From Gammaproteobacteria bacterium (GTDB lineage Bacteria > Pseudomonadota > Gammaproteobacteria > Pseudomonadales > Azotimanducaceae): a stretch of DNA of 49,577 nucleotides. The position numbers and the translations under genes are program-made. A model generated the notes under the pieces. It saw only the letters and a list, made by a program, of their open reading frames with translations. It did no database searches and had not been told where the DNA came from. How positions within the stretch are numbered: position 1 is the first letter of the stretch; every line of letters starts with the position of its first letter. Positions 1-7,684 of the stretch are shown here, piece by piece. The stretch spans positions 1 to 49,577 of the forward strand of contig JAPOTJ010000076.1 in the NCBI GenBank assembly GCA_026709225.1. Direction: 5' to 3'.

Positions 1-25
1 AACGTGGCCACAGCCCTTCTCCTGC

Positions 26-136
26 GCGCCCTTCGGGAGTGGGCACAATCGCCGAAGGCTGCGTTGCAGCCCTTGGCAATATGCCCGATATTCCCTGCGG
101 ACTGCGCCTTGCCCTCGGCGATTGTGCCCACTCTGA
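26..136. repeat. Variable-arm palindromic element, copy A
   Basis: A 23-bp inverted repeat (37-59 and 111-133, 22 of 23 paired) encloses a 51-nt loop. The framework GCGCCCTTCGGGAG, GGCTGCGT, CCTTGCC and CTCTGA is shared in order and spacing with the copy at 10071-10180. The 17-nt arm cores (tgggcacaatcgccgaa at 40-56, ctcggcgattgtgccca at 114-130) pair with each other but do not resemble the arms of the other copy. The loop holds a small central hairpin (AATAT-gcccg-ATATT). It replaces the expected 5' part of the FAD oxidase gene. Confidence 0.7.
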
Positions 137-1389
137 ATCACACTTATTTATGGGACAGGACACTAGCATCACGCTTGTGCCCTATGGTGGCGGCACCAGC
201 GTTGTATGGGGGCTCGGCGTGCCGTCCGAATGCGAGGCGGGAGTCGTGGTTGATCTTGATGAGTTGTCGAGCGTACTCGAAATCGACCCGGTTTCGCGCG
301 CCGCACGGATTCAAGCAGGGACGCTTGGGCCGCACATTGAAGAGGCCCTCAAACCACACGGATTCACGCTTCGCCACTATCCGCAAAGCTTCCCGTGGTC
401 AACGCTTGGCGGTTGGATTGCCACGCGCTCCGGAGGCCACTACGCGACCAATCACACGCATATTGACGATTTTGTTGAGTCGGCGCGCATGTTGACGGAG
501 CACTAGCAGCGGTGCAGGGCCAAGCCCAGACCGGCTCGTTTGCGGCTCGGAAGGGATACTCGGCATTATCAGCGAGGCATGGATGCGTATTCAGGAACGC
601 CCCAAGTTCCGCGCAACAGCCGGCGTCGTGTTTGGTTCATGGCTGCAGGGTGCGAAGGCGGATCGAGAGATCGTGCAAGCCAAGCTCTGGCCTGCCAACC
701 TTCGCCTGCTCGATGGCATGGAGGCGCAGCAAAGTGCATCGCTATCCGGCGGAAAGAGCCTGCTCATCATTGGCTTCGAGTCGAGCGTGTTGTCACAGCG
801 TCATCTGCTTGTCGAGGCGGTTGAGCTCGCGCGTGCGTGTGGCGGACAGGTCAAGGATAGCGATATGCGGATTGACGACGGCGCGGGCGAAGCGACAGGC
901 CGTGGCGGTGCAGTCGGCGCTTGGCGGAGTAGCTTTATCGGCGTGAACGCTGGCCTCGCCAACGGGCTCGGACTTCTCGCCGACACCTTTGAGACCGCTA
1001 TTACCTGGGATAAGTGGGAGGCTTTTGATGCCCATGTGCGCGCCTCGGTCGGGGACGTGCTCTCGCGAGCTTGCGGAAAGAGCGCCACCTTGTCGTGTCG
1101 CTTCACGCATGTGTATGTGGATGGCCCGGCACCCTATTATTCGTTTCGCGGCAAGGTGCCGGTCGGCGGCGAATTCGAGGTGTGGCAGGCAATCAAGGAA
1201 GCGGCGGTGGATGCCGTGATCGATGCCGGCGGCACGGTGACGCATCATCACGCCGTTGGGCGCATGCACCGTGACGGCTGGCAACGGCAGCGTCCTGAAC
1301 CCTTTGAGGCTGCGCTGCGTGCAGCCAAGCAGACGCTTGATCCCGCCGGGGTGCTTAATCCGGGCGTACTGCTGCCTCCAATCTGTTAG
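39..1389 (+). pseudogene. FAD-linked oxidase of the alkyl-DHAP synthase type, broken
   Basis: Two reading frames together give an FAD-binding-4 / FAD-oxidase-C protein. The first (39-506) carries VPYGGGTSVVWG and the WSTLGGWIATRSGGH segment that bind FAD. The second (open from about 496 to 1389) carries SGAGPSPDRLVCGSEG and the C-terminal THHHAVGRMHR and DPAGVLNPGVL motifs. The junction at about 493-506 lacks roughly a dozen residues that the family normally has and also shifts frame, so a small out-of-frame deletion is likely. The N-terminal part before about position 145 does not look like the family and overlaps a palindromic repeat. The family adds alkyl groups to dihydroxyacetone phosphate or oxidises 2-hydroxy acids. 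Probably non-functional unless the shift is a sequencing error. Confidence 0.75.
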
Positions 1390-1426
1390 GCTGCGCGCTC
1401 GAATACAGGCTGCGGGGATTCGGAGT

Positions 1427-3007
1427 ATGCGCTACGAGACGCGCGTTGGCGGCACATATGCGAAATATGTGCTGTTCGTGATGACCATCGTGTATGTCTT
1501 CAATTTCATTGATCGACAAATACTTTCCATCCTTGCCGAACCAATCAAGGCCGACCTTGGCCTTTCCGATGCCGATCTCGGATTCTTGTACGGCACCGCG
1601 TTTGCGGTCTTCTACGCTGTGTTCGGCATCCCCTTGGGGCGTCTTGCGGATACTTGGCATCGTGTGCGGCTCGTCTCCATCGGCTTGTCGTTCTGGAGTT
1701 TGATGACGGCGCTTTCCGGCTTCTCGCGTAATTTCGTGCAGCTCGCCCTCTGCCGCTTCGGTGTCGGCATTGGTGAAGCCAGCGCAAGTCCGGCAACGTT
1801 TTCGATGCTTTCGGACTACTTTTCGCCGAGGGTTCGCGCGATCGTCATTGCCATCTATTCAGGCGGACTCTACATTGGCGCCGGCATCGGCATCTTTCTC
1901 GGCGGAGCTATCACCGATACATGGAACGCCGCCTATCCCGATCCCATGCTCGCGCCGCTCGGACTGAGAGGCTGGCAGGCGGCGTTCCTGGCGGTCGGGA
2001 TGCCAGGCATACTGCTGGCTTTCTGGGTGTGGACACTGCGCGAGCCTGTGCGCGGCATGAGCGAAGGACTTGAGCCGCCGCCGGCGCGCAATCCGATCAA
2101 AGAGACCCTTGGCGAACTCCGGCGCGTCATGCCCTTGGTGTCGGCGGTCCCCAACGGCTCAGGTGCGCTCTTGATCAATTTCATCGCCGGCGTTGTGATC
2201 AACGTCGCAGTCTGGCTGCTCTATCTTGTGACCGGCGACATCGTGCAATGGGTGGCCATGGGCATCGGCGTCTGGGCGTTCTTTTCGTGGGCGCAAGGCC
2301 TGCTCGCGCAAGACCCGGCGAGCTTCGCATTGATACTGCGCTCACGCGCGATGATCTACACAGTGATCGGATTTCCGATGATGTCGTTCGTGACCTATGG
2401 CGTGGGCTTCTGGGGCCCGGCGTACATGGTGCGCACCTTTGATATCAGCCTCACTGATGCTGGCCGCTGGCTTGGTTTGGGTGCGGCGATCGGCGGCTTC
2501 ATTGGCATTACCCTCGGCGGCTGGCTCGGTGATACGCTGCGCGCGCGTACCCGAAAAGGCAGGATGTATGTCGGCTATATCGCTGTTGCTCTGATGATTC
2601 CCTGCGCGGTGGTGTTCGCGTACACGAACAACGTCGTTGTTGCCTATGTGGCATCGTTCTTCTTCTCCATTGCGTCACCATTGTGGGTGGCGATTCCGCC
2701 AGCGACGGTGAACGATCTCGTACTGCCAAGAATGCGGGCGCTGGCAAGCGCGTTCTACATTGTCATGCCGACCTTTCTCGGGCTCGCGCTCGGCCCCTAC
2801 ATGATGGGATTCGTCAGCGACCAACTCGTGCAAAGCGGGCTCAGCGATGCCGAGTCGCTACGCTTGTCAATGCTCTCCGGCCTCTTGGTGCTCGTGCCTG
2901 GCATTGTGCTTATCTACTTTGCATCACAGCACTTGGAAGCGGATGAAGATTCGCGCATCGAACGTGCGCGCGCGGCTGGGGAGGTTGTGGAGATGGTGGA
3001 AGGGTAG
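1427..3007 (+). CDS. MFS transporter, spinster-like
   Basis: 526-residue inner-membrane protein with about twelve hydrophobic segments. The N-terminal half has the MFS signature (FNFIDRQILSILAEPIK, then GIPLGRLADTWHRVR after TM2, and RFGVGIGEASASPATFSM in TM4-5). This pattern is typical of spinster-type MFS proteins that sit beside lipid, aromatic or steroid catabolic genes in proteobacteria; the substrate cannot be read from the sequence. The open frame extends further upstream, but I chose the ATG at 1427: hydrophobic MFS sequence begins shortly after it and GGAG lies immediately before, although close. It follows the broken FAD oxidase by 38 nt. A longer than usual central loop (about residues 220-290) contains two extra hydrophobic stretches. 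Confidence 0.88.
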   Translation: MRYETRVGGTYAKYVLFVMTIVYVFNFIDRQILSILAEPIKADLGLSDADLGFLYGTAFAVFYAVFGIPLGRLADTWHRVRLVSIGLSFWSLMTALSGFSRNFVQLALCRFGVGIGEASASPATFSMLSDYFSPRVRAIVIAIYSGGLYIGAGIGIFLGGAITDTWNAAYPDPMLAPLGLRGWQAAFLAVGMPGILLAFWVWTLREPVRGMSEGLEPPPARNPIKETLGELRRVMPLVSAVPNGSGALLINFIAGVVINVAVWLLYLVTGDIVQWVAMGIGVWAFFSWAQGLLAQDPASFALILRSRAMIYTVIGFPMMSFVTYGVGFWGPAYMVRTFDISLTDAGRWLGLGAAIGGFIGITLGGWLGDTLRARTRKGRMYVGYIAVALMIPCAVVFAYTNNVVVAYVASFFFSIASPLWVAIPPATVNDLVLPRMRALASAFYIVMPTFLGLALGPYMMGFVSDQLVQSGLSDAESLRLSMLSGLLVLVPGIVLIYFASQHLEADEDSRIERARAAGEVVEMVEG

Positions 3008-3231
3008 TTGTCCGCGGCCTGAGTTCTTTGGGAATTACACAGGAAAGTTGATAGAAGCTTGTCGCGCGGCTTAATCCACCTCCACCATTGACGGGCTGCC
3101 CCGCCGGTCAACAACAGCTTGAACCTCCGCTCCAAATCGGTCTTCGTCGGCTGCTTCGGGCGCTTGTGGCTTGTCCCCTTCATCGCCAGCAGCGGCTTCT
3201 CGGCTTTGTCTAGTTTCTTGTCCTTGCTCAT
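2914..3231 (-). CDS. Hypothetical lysine-rich small protein, doubtful
   Basis: Third ORF of the cassette, 92 nt downstream of the zeta toxin. The first 45-50 residues are highly basic (MSKDKKLDKAEKPLLAMKG, then KRPKQPTKTDLERRFK). The remainder translates the left inverted repeat and then runs antisense into the end of the MFS gene, so the original C-terminus was probably replaced at the cassette border. The weak ribosome site (GAAGGCGGG) lies before ATG 3231. I do not recognise it. It could be a small DNA- or RNA-binding accessory of the toxin module or simply a decayed gene. Confidence 0.3.
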   Translation of the reverse strand: MSKDKKLDKAEKPLLAMKGTSHKRPKQPTKTDLERRFKLLLTGGAARQWWRWIKPRDKLLSTFLCNSQRTQAADNYPSTISTTSPAARARSMRESSSASKCCDAK

Positions 3232-3323
3232 ACGACCCGCCTTCGTTTGGCCGATTATCCAACAATCTCATTCCATCCTCGTTTAAGGTCATATGGTATG
3301 AGTTGTTGTCTGTGATATTTGCG

Positions 3324-3956
3324 TCACAATGGTTCGACACCAAACTGTTCGGCGGCTGCGTGTGTTTGTTCAAGCTGTTTGCTGAACGCTCGTGCCCAGT
3401 CGCATTGATTTGGGTAATGTTTGTGAACCACACCATCCCGTGTGCGAAACTGCAAGGCGGGTAATTGATGCTCCACTGAATTGTCGTACACATACGCTCG
3501 ATCCACAAGGGGGATTGCGTGAAGTAAATTGTCAAACGCTCGTTGAAACCGTGTCGGTATTTTCGACATTGGTACTTCGTGTCCACCCTCAAGTACCCGT
3601 TGATAAATCCTCTTCGCGTTAATGGCTGAGTCTGATGTGCCGACAAAAAATAGCCGAATAAAATAACCAGAATCCTTGGCCTCGCATAAAAAATCAAGTT
3701 TGTCCTGTGCGGAAAACACGGTTTCAAAAGCAAGTGATTCGTGTGCAGCAATACAGTTTTTTCGAACTGCTTCTGCATACCGTGCTGCTTCCAAAACCGC
3801 ACGGGGGTCATTGTGATCCCCAAACCGTTCTTGTGCGATGTTGTCTGGGTTCACATAGACACACCCTTCAAACCATTTATGCGCCCGAAGAACACTTGTG
3901 ATTGTTGTTTTCCCTGCACCATTTGGGCCTGCAATCACAATAAGGTTTGGGTTCAT
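3324..3956 (-). CDS. Zeta-toxin family P-loop kinase (toxin)
   Basis: 210 residues starting MNPNLIVIAGPNGAGKTT, with the Walker A motif at about residues 10-18. FETVFSAQDK at about 76-85 and the downstream helical region fit the zeta toxin / AAA_33 fold. Zeta toxins phosphorylate UDP-N-acetylglucosamine and block cell-wall synthesis; some chromosomal homologues may act on other substrates. The ATG at 3956 was chosen over an earlier one at 4001 because the P-loop strand starts right after it and the antitoxin stop lies only 4 nt upstream. Second gene of a two-gene operon. Lower G+C than its neighbours suggests transfer. Confidence 0.82.
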   Translation of the reverse strand: MNPNLIVIAGPNGAGKTTITSVLRAHKWFEGCVYVNPDNIAQERFGDHNDPRAVLEAARYAEAVRKNCIAAHESLAFETVFSAQDKLDFLCEAKDSGYFIRLFFVGTSDSAINAKRIYQRVLEGGHEVPMSKIPTRFQRAFDNLLHAIPLVDRAYVYDNSVEHQLPALQFRTRDGVVHKHYPNQCDWARAFSKQLEQTHAAAEQFGVEPL

Positions 3957-3960
3957 GGTG

Positions 3961-4161
3961 TCAGCGATCAAGAACGCCGCTCGGTCGATACGTTGAACCA
4001 AACACAGCCTTCATTCGTTCTTGCCACGCCGCTTCCGCCTTTGCAGCACGTTCCCTCACACCTTCCATGGCAGCTTCCATCAGGAGTTCGAGTTCTTCGT
4101 CAGTCGGTTCGACATTCGGATCAACAAGACGCACTTGCGGTACTTGAACGGGCTTAACCAT
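3961..4161 (-). CDS. Putative antitoxin of the zeta toxin
   Basis: 66 residues from MVKPVQVPQVRLVDPNVEPT, followed by an acidic, strongly helical segment (DEELELLMEAAMEGVRERAAKAEAAWQERMKAVFG). I placed the start at ATG 4161 because GGAAGG lies 8 nt upstream; an earlier in-frame ATG (4230) has no ribosome site. The stop is 4 nt before the toxin start, the usual antitoxin-toxin order. It has no recognisable DNA-binding fold at this length, so the antitoxin role comes from size, charge and position. Confidence 0.6.
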   Translation of the reverse strand: MVKPVQVPQVRLVDPNVEPTDEELELLMEAAMEGVRERAAKAEAAWQERMKAVFGSTYRPSGVLDR

Positions 4162-4244
4162 CTGATACACCTTCCCTAGAACGGTTGCGTTGAGTATGTG
4201 TTGTTGCGCGACTGCCGAGTGAAGTGGCATGGAGCAAACGCATC

Positions 4245-4260
4245 GTATGAAATATCATAC
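4245..4260. promoter_or_regulatory. Palindromic operator candidate of the zeta TA operon
   Basis: Perfect 16-bp inverted repeat GTATGA-AATA-TCATAC located 84 nt upstream of the antitoxin start. It overlaps AT-rich hexamers that could serve as the -10 element on the minus strand. Position and symmetry fit an autoregulatory site for the antitoxin or the complex. Confidence 0.5.
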
Positions 4261-4450
4261 ACACCTCACCCGCGCGCCATGCATTTGAACTTCGCATGGG
4301 TGCACGGAAGCAGACGGTAACGGGTTGAACGATGGGTGTACTTCATGGTGTTATTTTACTCAATCCGAAGGCGATCGGCATGGATGAGTCTGTCAACTTT
4401 CCCGTGTAATTCCCAAATCATTAAGCGAATGATGAACACGGCGAATAACC

Positions 4451-4867
4451 GTGATCATTACGCGCAACTTGAAATTTACGGTGGCATACACGCATGTCGA
4501 TCTACCATCAGGCGGCATGCTTGAAGTCGATCCGTATGTGACTTCAACATGGAACGTACAAATTGAGAGAGGCAATCGTAGTGTTGGACATTGGGTTGCT
4601 TTCTCGGTGACACAGCCACCGAGAGCAGAGACGGGACAAGGGCAACTCACCTATTTGTCAGGTCTGCACGGTGGTGAACCTGAGTATAGTCACGCCAGCG
4701 TGTCGCTTGTGCCAAACGCGAGGGAGACGCAAGTGAAAGCAGTCTATGGATACCAAATCACCCCGTCGAGTCGAGTGGTGGTTAATGTTGCCTATGCACA
4801 TAATTTCTTGCACAGAGAAGGACTAGACAATATCAATCTTGGACTGGTGTATCGTTTCGCGATGTAA
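4451..4867 (+). pseudogene. C-terminal remnant of an outer-membrane beta-barrel protein
   Basis: 138 codons of alternating polar and apolar residues typical of barrel strands, with VAFSVTQPPRAETGQGQLT and an aromatic C-terminus (NLGLVYRFAM). The SVTQP-R-E-G-LT pattern recalls the C-terminal barrel of autotransporter subtilases (peptidase S8) from gammaproteobacteria. No passenger domain, signal peptide or good ribosome site is present, and the ORF begins just after the cassette's right inverted repeat. The 5' part was probably lost when the cassette arrived. Family assignment is tentative. Confidence 0.5.
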
Positions 4868-4886
4868 TGACATTTCACGATAGTGG

Positions 4887-6083
4887 TTAATCCCTGCGCA
4901 ACCCCGGATCAATCGCAATCGGATTGGGAAAGCGTCGCACGACTAGGTAGGTGGACACGCACAGGGATGCCACTGTCGCGCCGGTCAGAATCAGCGACGC
5001 TGATTCAGAGACGAGCGCCGTGCCAGCCGCGAGATGCACCACAAGGAGCGAAAACTCGCCGCACTGACCGAGTCTGAAGCCAATTTCGCGTGAGACATCA
5101 GGCTTCTCGCTGGTTATTTGTAGGAGCAGGCGAAATACGAGTGGCTTCAGCACCACGAAGATAAGCACGAGCGCGATAACCGGGAAGATGTGTCCGATCA
5201 GTGCGAAGAGATTAATATCGCTTCCGATGGAGAAGAAAAAAAGCACGAGGAAGAAGTCGCGGATCGGTCTGAAGCGTTCGGCTTCGACCTGCGCGACGCG
5301 CAGGTTTGCGAGCGAAATACCCGCGATGAACGCGCCGATTTCAGGTGTCAATCCGATCAGTGTGGCGAGGAAGGCGACAAGGAAGCACCAGCCAATGCCA
5401 ATCAAGTCGATGACTTCCGAAATAGCGCCGAACTTGATGAAGAGCGGCTTGATCAGGCGGTCAACGCCGGCAAAGGCGAGCAGTCCAAGAATCGGCGCGG
5501 TCACACCGGCGAGACCAAGCCTGACTGCCAGATTGCCACTGCCTGCACCTTCGCTCACCACGAAGCCGCCAATGACGATCAGCGCCACGATGGCGATGAG
5601 GTCTTGAATCAAGAGCTGTCCGATAACGATGTCGCCGGTATGCCGATGATGCAGGACATTGGTTGGTAGCAGTTTGAGGCCGATGAGCGTGCTAGAGAAG
5701 CCGCTTGCGACGCCAACGATAATTGCCTCGCTGGTGGTGAATCCGAACGCGACCATGACGAGGAAGCCGAGCGTGAAGAAAATCGCTGTGCTCAAGACTG
5801 CCACGAGAACCGTGCTGCCGAACATGCGCTTCAGTCGATTTGGAGGCAGGTCGAGGCCGACGATGAACAGCAGGAACATAATGCCGAACTCGCCGATTTC
5901 CTGAAGCAACTCGGCGTTCGCGACAATGCCAAGTCCGTGCGGGCCGATGATCATGCCGAGAAGAATGTAGACGATGAGGAGCGGCTGCCGCGCATAGAGC
6001 GATAGCGCGCCTAAGAATGCTGCACCGATGAAGACAATGGCGATCGAGGTCGCCGCGCCTTCGCTAGCAAGTTCTTGGAGCAT
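4887..6083 (-). CDS. CPA2-family monovalent cation:proton antiporter, Kef-like, without RCK domain
   Basis: 398-residue integral membrane protein of about twelve helices. The N-terminal part has IVYILLGMIIGPHGLG and GIMFLLFIVGLDLPP, and the centre has LIQDLIAIVAL, which carries the conserved QD of KefB/KefC-type exchangers. Family members exchange K+ or Na+ for H+ across the inner membrane. Full-length KefB/C proteins continue into a TrkA-N (RCK) domain, but this one ends soon after the last helix, so it lacks built-in nucleotide or glutathione control. Monocistronic, minus strand, start ATG 6083. Confidence 0.87.
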   Translation of the reverse strand: MLQELASEGAATSIAIVFIGAAFLGALSLYARQPLLIVYILLGMIIGPHGLGIVANAELLQEIGEFGIMFLLFIVGLDLPPNRLKRMFGSTVLVAVLSTAIFFTLGFLVMVAFGFTTSEAIIVGVASGFSSTLIGLKLLPTNVLHHRHTGDIVIGQLLIQDLIAIVALIVIGGFVVSEGAGSGNLAVRLGLAGVTAPILGLLAFAGVDRLIKPLFIKFGAISEVIDLIGIGWCFLVAFLATLIGLTPEIGAFIAGISLANLRVAQVEAERFRPIRDFFLVLFFFSIGSDINLFALIGHIFPVIALVLIFVVLKPLVFRLLLQITSEKPDVSREIGFRLGQCGEFSLLVVHLAAGTALVSESASLILTGATVASLCVSTYLVVRRFPNPIAIDPGLRRD

Positions 6084-6154
6084 GCGTTATGTCGAGTAGG
6101 TGCAGCGGCTAGCTACTCGATGATAGCAGCGCCTAGTATGAGTGAGCTGCGCAG

Positions 6155-6535
6155 TCACGCGAATGCGGATGCCAAAGCTCGGTCATAGGTCTTGATACGT
6201 GCGATGCCGCGCCTTTGGCAGGAAGCGAGATGGCATAAATCTCGCGCGGAAAGCGCTGGGTATTGCTCGGCAAGCGTCATTGCAAGCGCGATATCCTCAT
6301 GTTCAAGCGGCCAGACGGCGATGTCTGCGTCCGCGATCACCTCTAATGCGCGCCGCATGTCCTCTAGCCGCTCGACGGGGCGGTAGATATGGAGTAATTC
6401 CTGAATCACCTCCGCCGACGTACAGAGGTTCATGCCGACAATCCCATTGTCCCTGAAAAACGTCCTCGCTTGTTCGCGCAGCGGGTGCGGTGTGCCTACA
6501 GCGTAGGCAAAGACGTTGGTATCAACAAATATCAT
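6155..6535 (-). CDS. PIN-domain ribonuclease toxin, VapC-like
   Basis: 126 residues with the PIN-domain acidic set: D5 in MIFVDTNVFAY, E at about 47 in EVIQELLH, D at about 98 in SARDLCHLA, and D in IKTYDRAL. Such toxins cleave RNA, often initiator tRNA or rRNA, when freed from their antitoxin. Its ATG overlaps the antitoxin stop by 4 nt (ATGA), so the pair is translationally coupled. Confidence 0.85.
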   Translation of the reverse strand: MIFVDTNVFAYAVGTPHPLREQARTFFRDNGIVGMNLCTSAEVIQELLHIYRPVERLEDMRRALEVIADADIAVWPLEHEDIALAMTLAEQYPALSARDLCHLASCQRRGIARIKTYDRALASAFA

Positions 6536-6810
6536 GTGGCTGAAACACCACTTAACTTGGAATCAAGAAGCAGTTTCTTCTGGTCATCCCAATCCGGCTC
6601 CTGACCGTGCCACATGCGTTCCTCGTCACATCGTCTGAAGAACTCGTCAAAGTCTTCGGGTGTGGCGAGCCGCCTTTTCGTGCACTGATTGTTGATTTTC
6701 TCCTGAGCGGCCTCTCGCAGCCATGCGCTGAGTGACTTTCCGTCACGCTTGGCGTGATAAATGTAGCGCGCTCTTTCTCCGTCTTTGAGCACCATCTGCA
6801 CACGTGCCAT
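6532..6810 (-). CDS. Antitoxin of the VapBC-like module
   Basis: 92 residues starting MARVQMVLKDGERARYIY. The N-terminal third looks like a ribbon-helix-helix DNA-binding segment (SLSAWLREAAQEKI), and the acidic C-terminal tail (DEFFRRCDEERMWHGQEPDWD) would wrap the toxin. GGAG lies 10 nt before the ATG at 6810; an upstream in-frame ATG at 6855 lies in the promoter region and was rejected. A short palindrome (ACATATGT at 6852-6859) upstream may be the operator. Confidence 0.72.
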   Translation of the reverse strand: MARVQMVLKDGERARYIYHAKRDGKSLSAWLREAAQEKINNQCTKRRLATPEDFDEFFRRCDEERMWHGQEPDWDDQKKLLLDSKLSGVSAT

Positions 6811-6915
6811 TTCAGCATGTCTCCAAAGTGAGAGAAGTGTGTAGGCAGTATACATATGTGTAATAGAGCTGTGTAACCGCTCAGTTGTTCGCGTTGAGCG
6901 CTGCCTCCTCAGTGC

Positions 6916-7536
6916 TCACTGGTAATACGCATTCTCAGTAAAGCTGTGATCCGTCACATCGCGTATCGCCTTGAGTTCTGGGACAGCGCGCAGCAACGCT
7001 TCTTCAACGCCGTGTTTCAAGGTGATGTCAACCGCTGCGCAGCCTTGGCAGCCGCCTCCGAATTGCAAGACCGCCGTGTTCTCTTCGACGACATCGATCA
7101 GCGTCACCATGCCGCCGTGCGCCGCAAGCCCAGGGTTGATCTCGGTGTAGAGCACATAGTTGATGCGATCCTCCAAAGGCGAATCGTCGGAGACTTTCGG
7201 CGCGCGCGCATTGGGGGCGCGGATGGTCAGCTGTCCGCCGAACTGATCCTCCCTGAAATCGACTTCGGCATCTTCAAGAAAGGACTCGCTGCGCTTCTCG
7301 ATCCAGGTGGTGAACGGGCCGGCATCAAATGGAATATCGCCGTCTTCGGTTTCGCCCGCGCGGCAGTAGGCGATACAGGTTTCAGCTTGCGGCGTGCCAG
7401 GCTGCTGGACAAACACGCGAATGCCGATGTCTCCTTTTTGGACATTTTCTTCGTCGCTCGACTCGCCGCGCCGTTTTTCCAAGAGTCCGACGAGATAGTC
7501 CTTGGCGGAGTCGGAAATGTTGAGGTATGCGCCCAT
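6916..7536 (-). CDS. nfuA: Fe-S cluster carrier protein NfuA
   Basis: 206 residues. The N-terminal half is a degenerate A-type (IscA/HesB-like) domain starting [19 protein letters not shown]. The C-terminal half is the Nfu domain with the cluster-binding CxxC at C163 and C166 in [13 protein letters not shown]. NfuA delivers [4Fe-4S] clusters to apoproteins, especially under oxidative or iron stress. Length and domain order match the E. coli type. It is the last gene of an operon with a DAHP synthase and a 36-residue membrane peptide, an unusual partnership. Confidence 0.93.
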   Translation of the reverse strand: MGAYLNISDSAKDYLVGLLEKRRGESSDEENVQKGDIGIRVFVQQPGTPQAETCIAYCRAGETEDGDIPFDAGPFTTWIEKRSESFLEDAEVDFREDQFGGQLTIRAPNARAPKVSDDSPLEDRINYVLYTEINPGLAAHGGMVTLIDVVEENTAVLQFGGGCQGCAAVDITLKHGVEEALLRAVPELKAIRDVTDHSFTENAYYQ

Positions 7537-7542
7537 CGTCCG

Positions 7543-7653
7543 CTATCCGATGATGCCTCCAGAAGCGAAGTGAATGGCGCCAGCCACGAGGCACAGCAGC
7601 AAAACGACTGCGGCGCAGGTGTCGGCCTTGGCATCGCTGATGTTCGATTTCAT
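7543..7653 (-). CDS. 36-residue single-pass membrane peptide
   Basis: Short ORF starting MKSNISDAKADTCAAVV, followed by one hydrophobic helix (LLLCLVAGAIHFASGG). It has a near-perfect ribosome site, AAGGAGGTCGAT, directly before the ATG at 7653, the best in its operon. It ends 6 nt before nfuA and starts 31 nt after the DAHP synthase stop. The peptide would be an N-in or N-out single-span inner-membrane protein. I do not recognise a family, but the strong translation signal and clean fit between two genes argue that it is real. Confidence 0.7.
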   Translation of the reverse strand: MKSNISDAKADTCAAVVLLLCLVAGAIHFASGGIIG

Positions 7654-7684
7654 ATCGACCTCCTTCAAGAGCACATATCTTACA

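Larger units (their letters stand above)
3027..4417. mobile_element. Toxin-antitoxin cassette bounded by 30-bp inverted repeats
   Basis: Positions 3027-3056 (beginning tttgggaattacacagg) and 4388-4417 are inverted copies, 27 of 30 identical. Between them lie a zeta-type toxin, its antitoxin and a small ORF, in DNA visibly richer in A+T than the flanking genes. No transposase and no clear target duplication are visible, so this may be a non-autonomous cassette mobilised in trans. The left repeat starts 20 nt after the MFS stop codon. Confidence 0.6.

Noticed and set aside
3071-3823. 250-codon minus-strand frame spanning the zeta toxin gene
   Set aside because: It overlaps the zeta gene in another frame and shows no motif; the P-loop frame is the real one.
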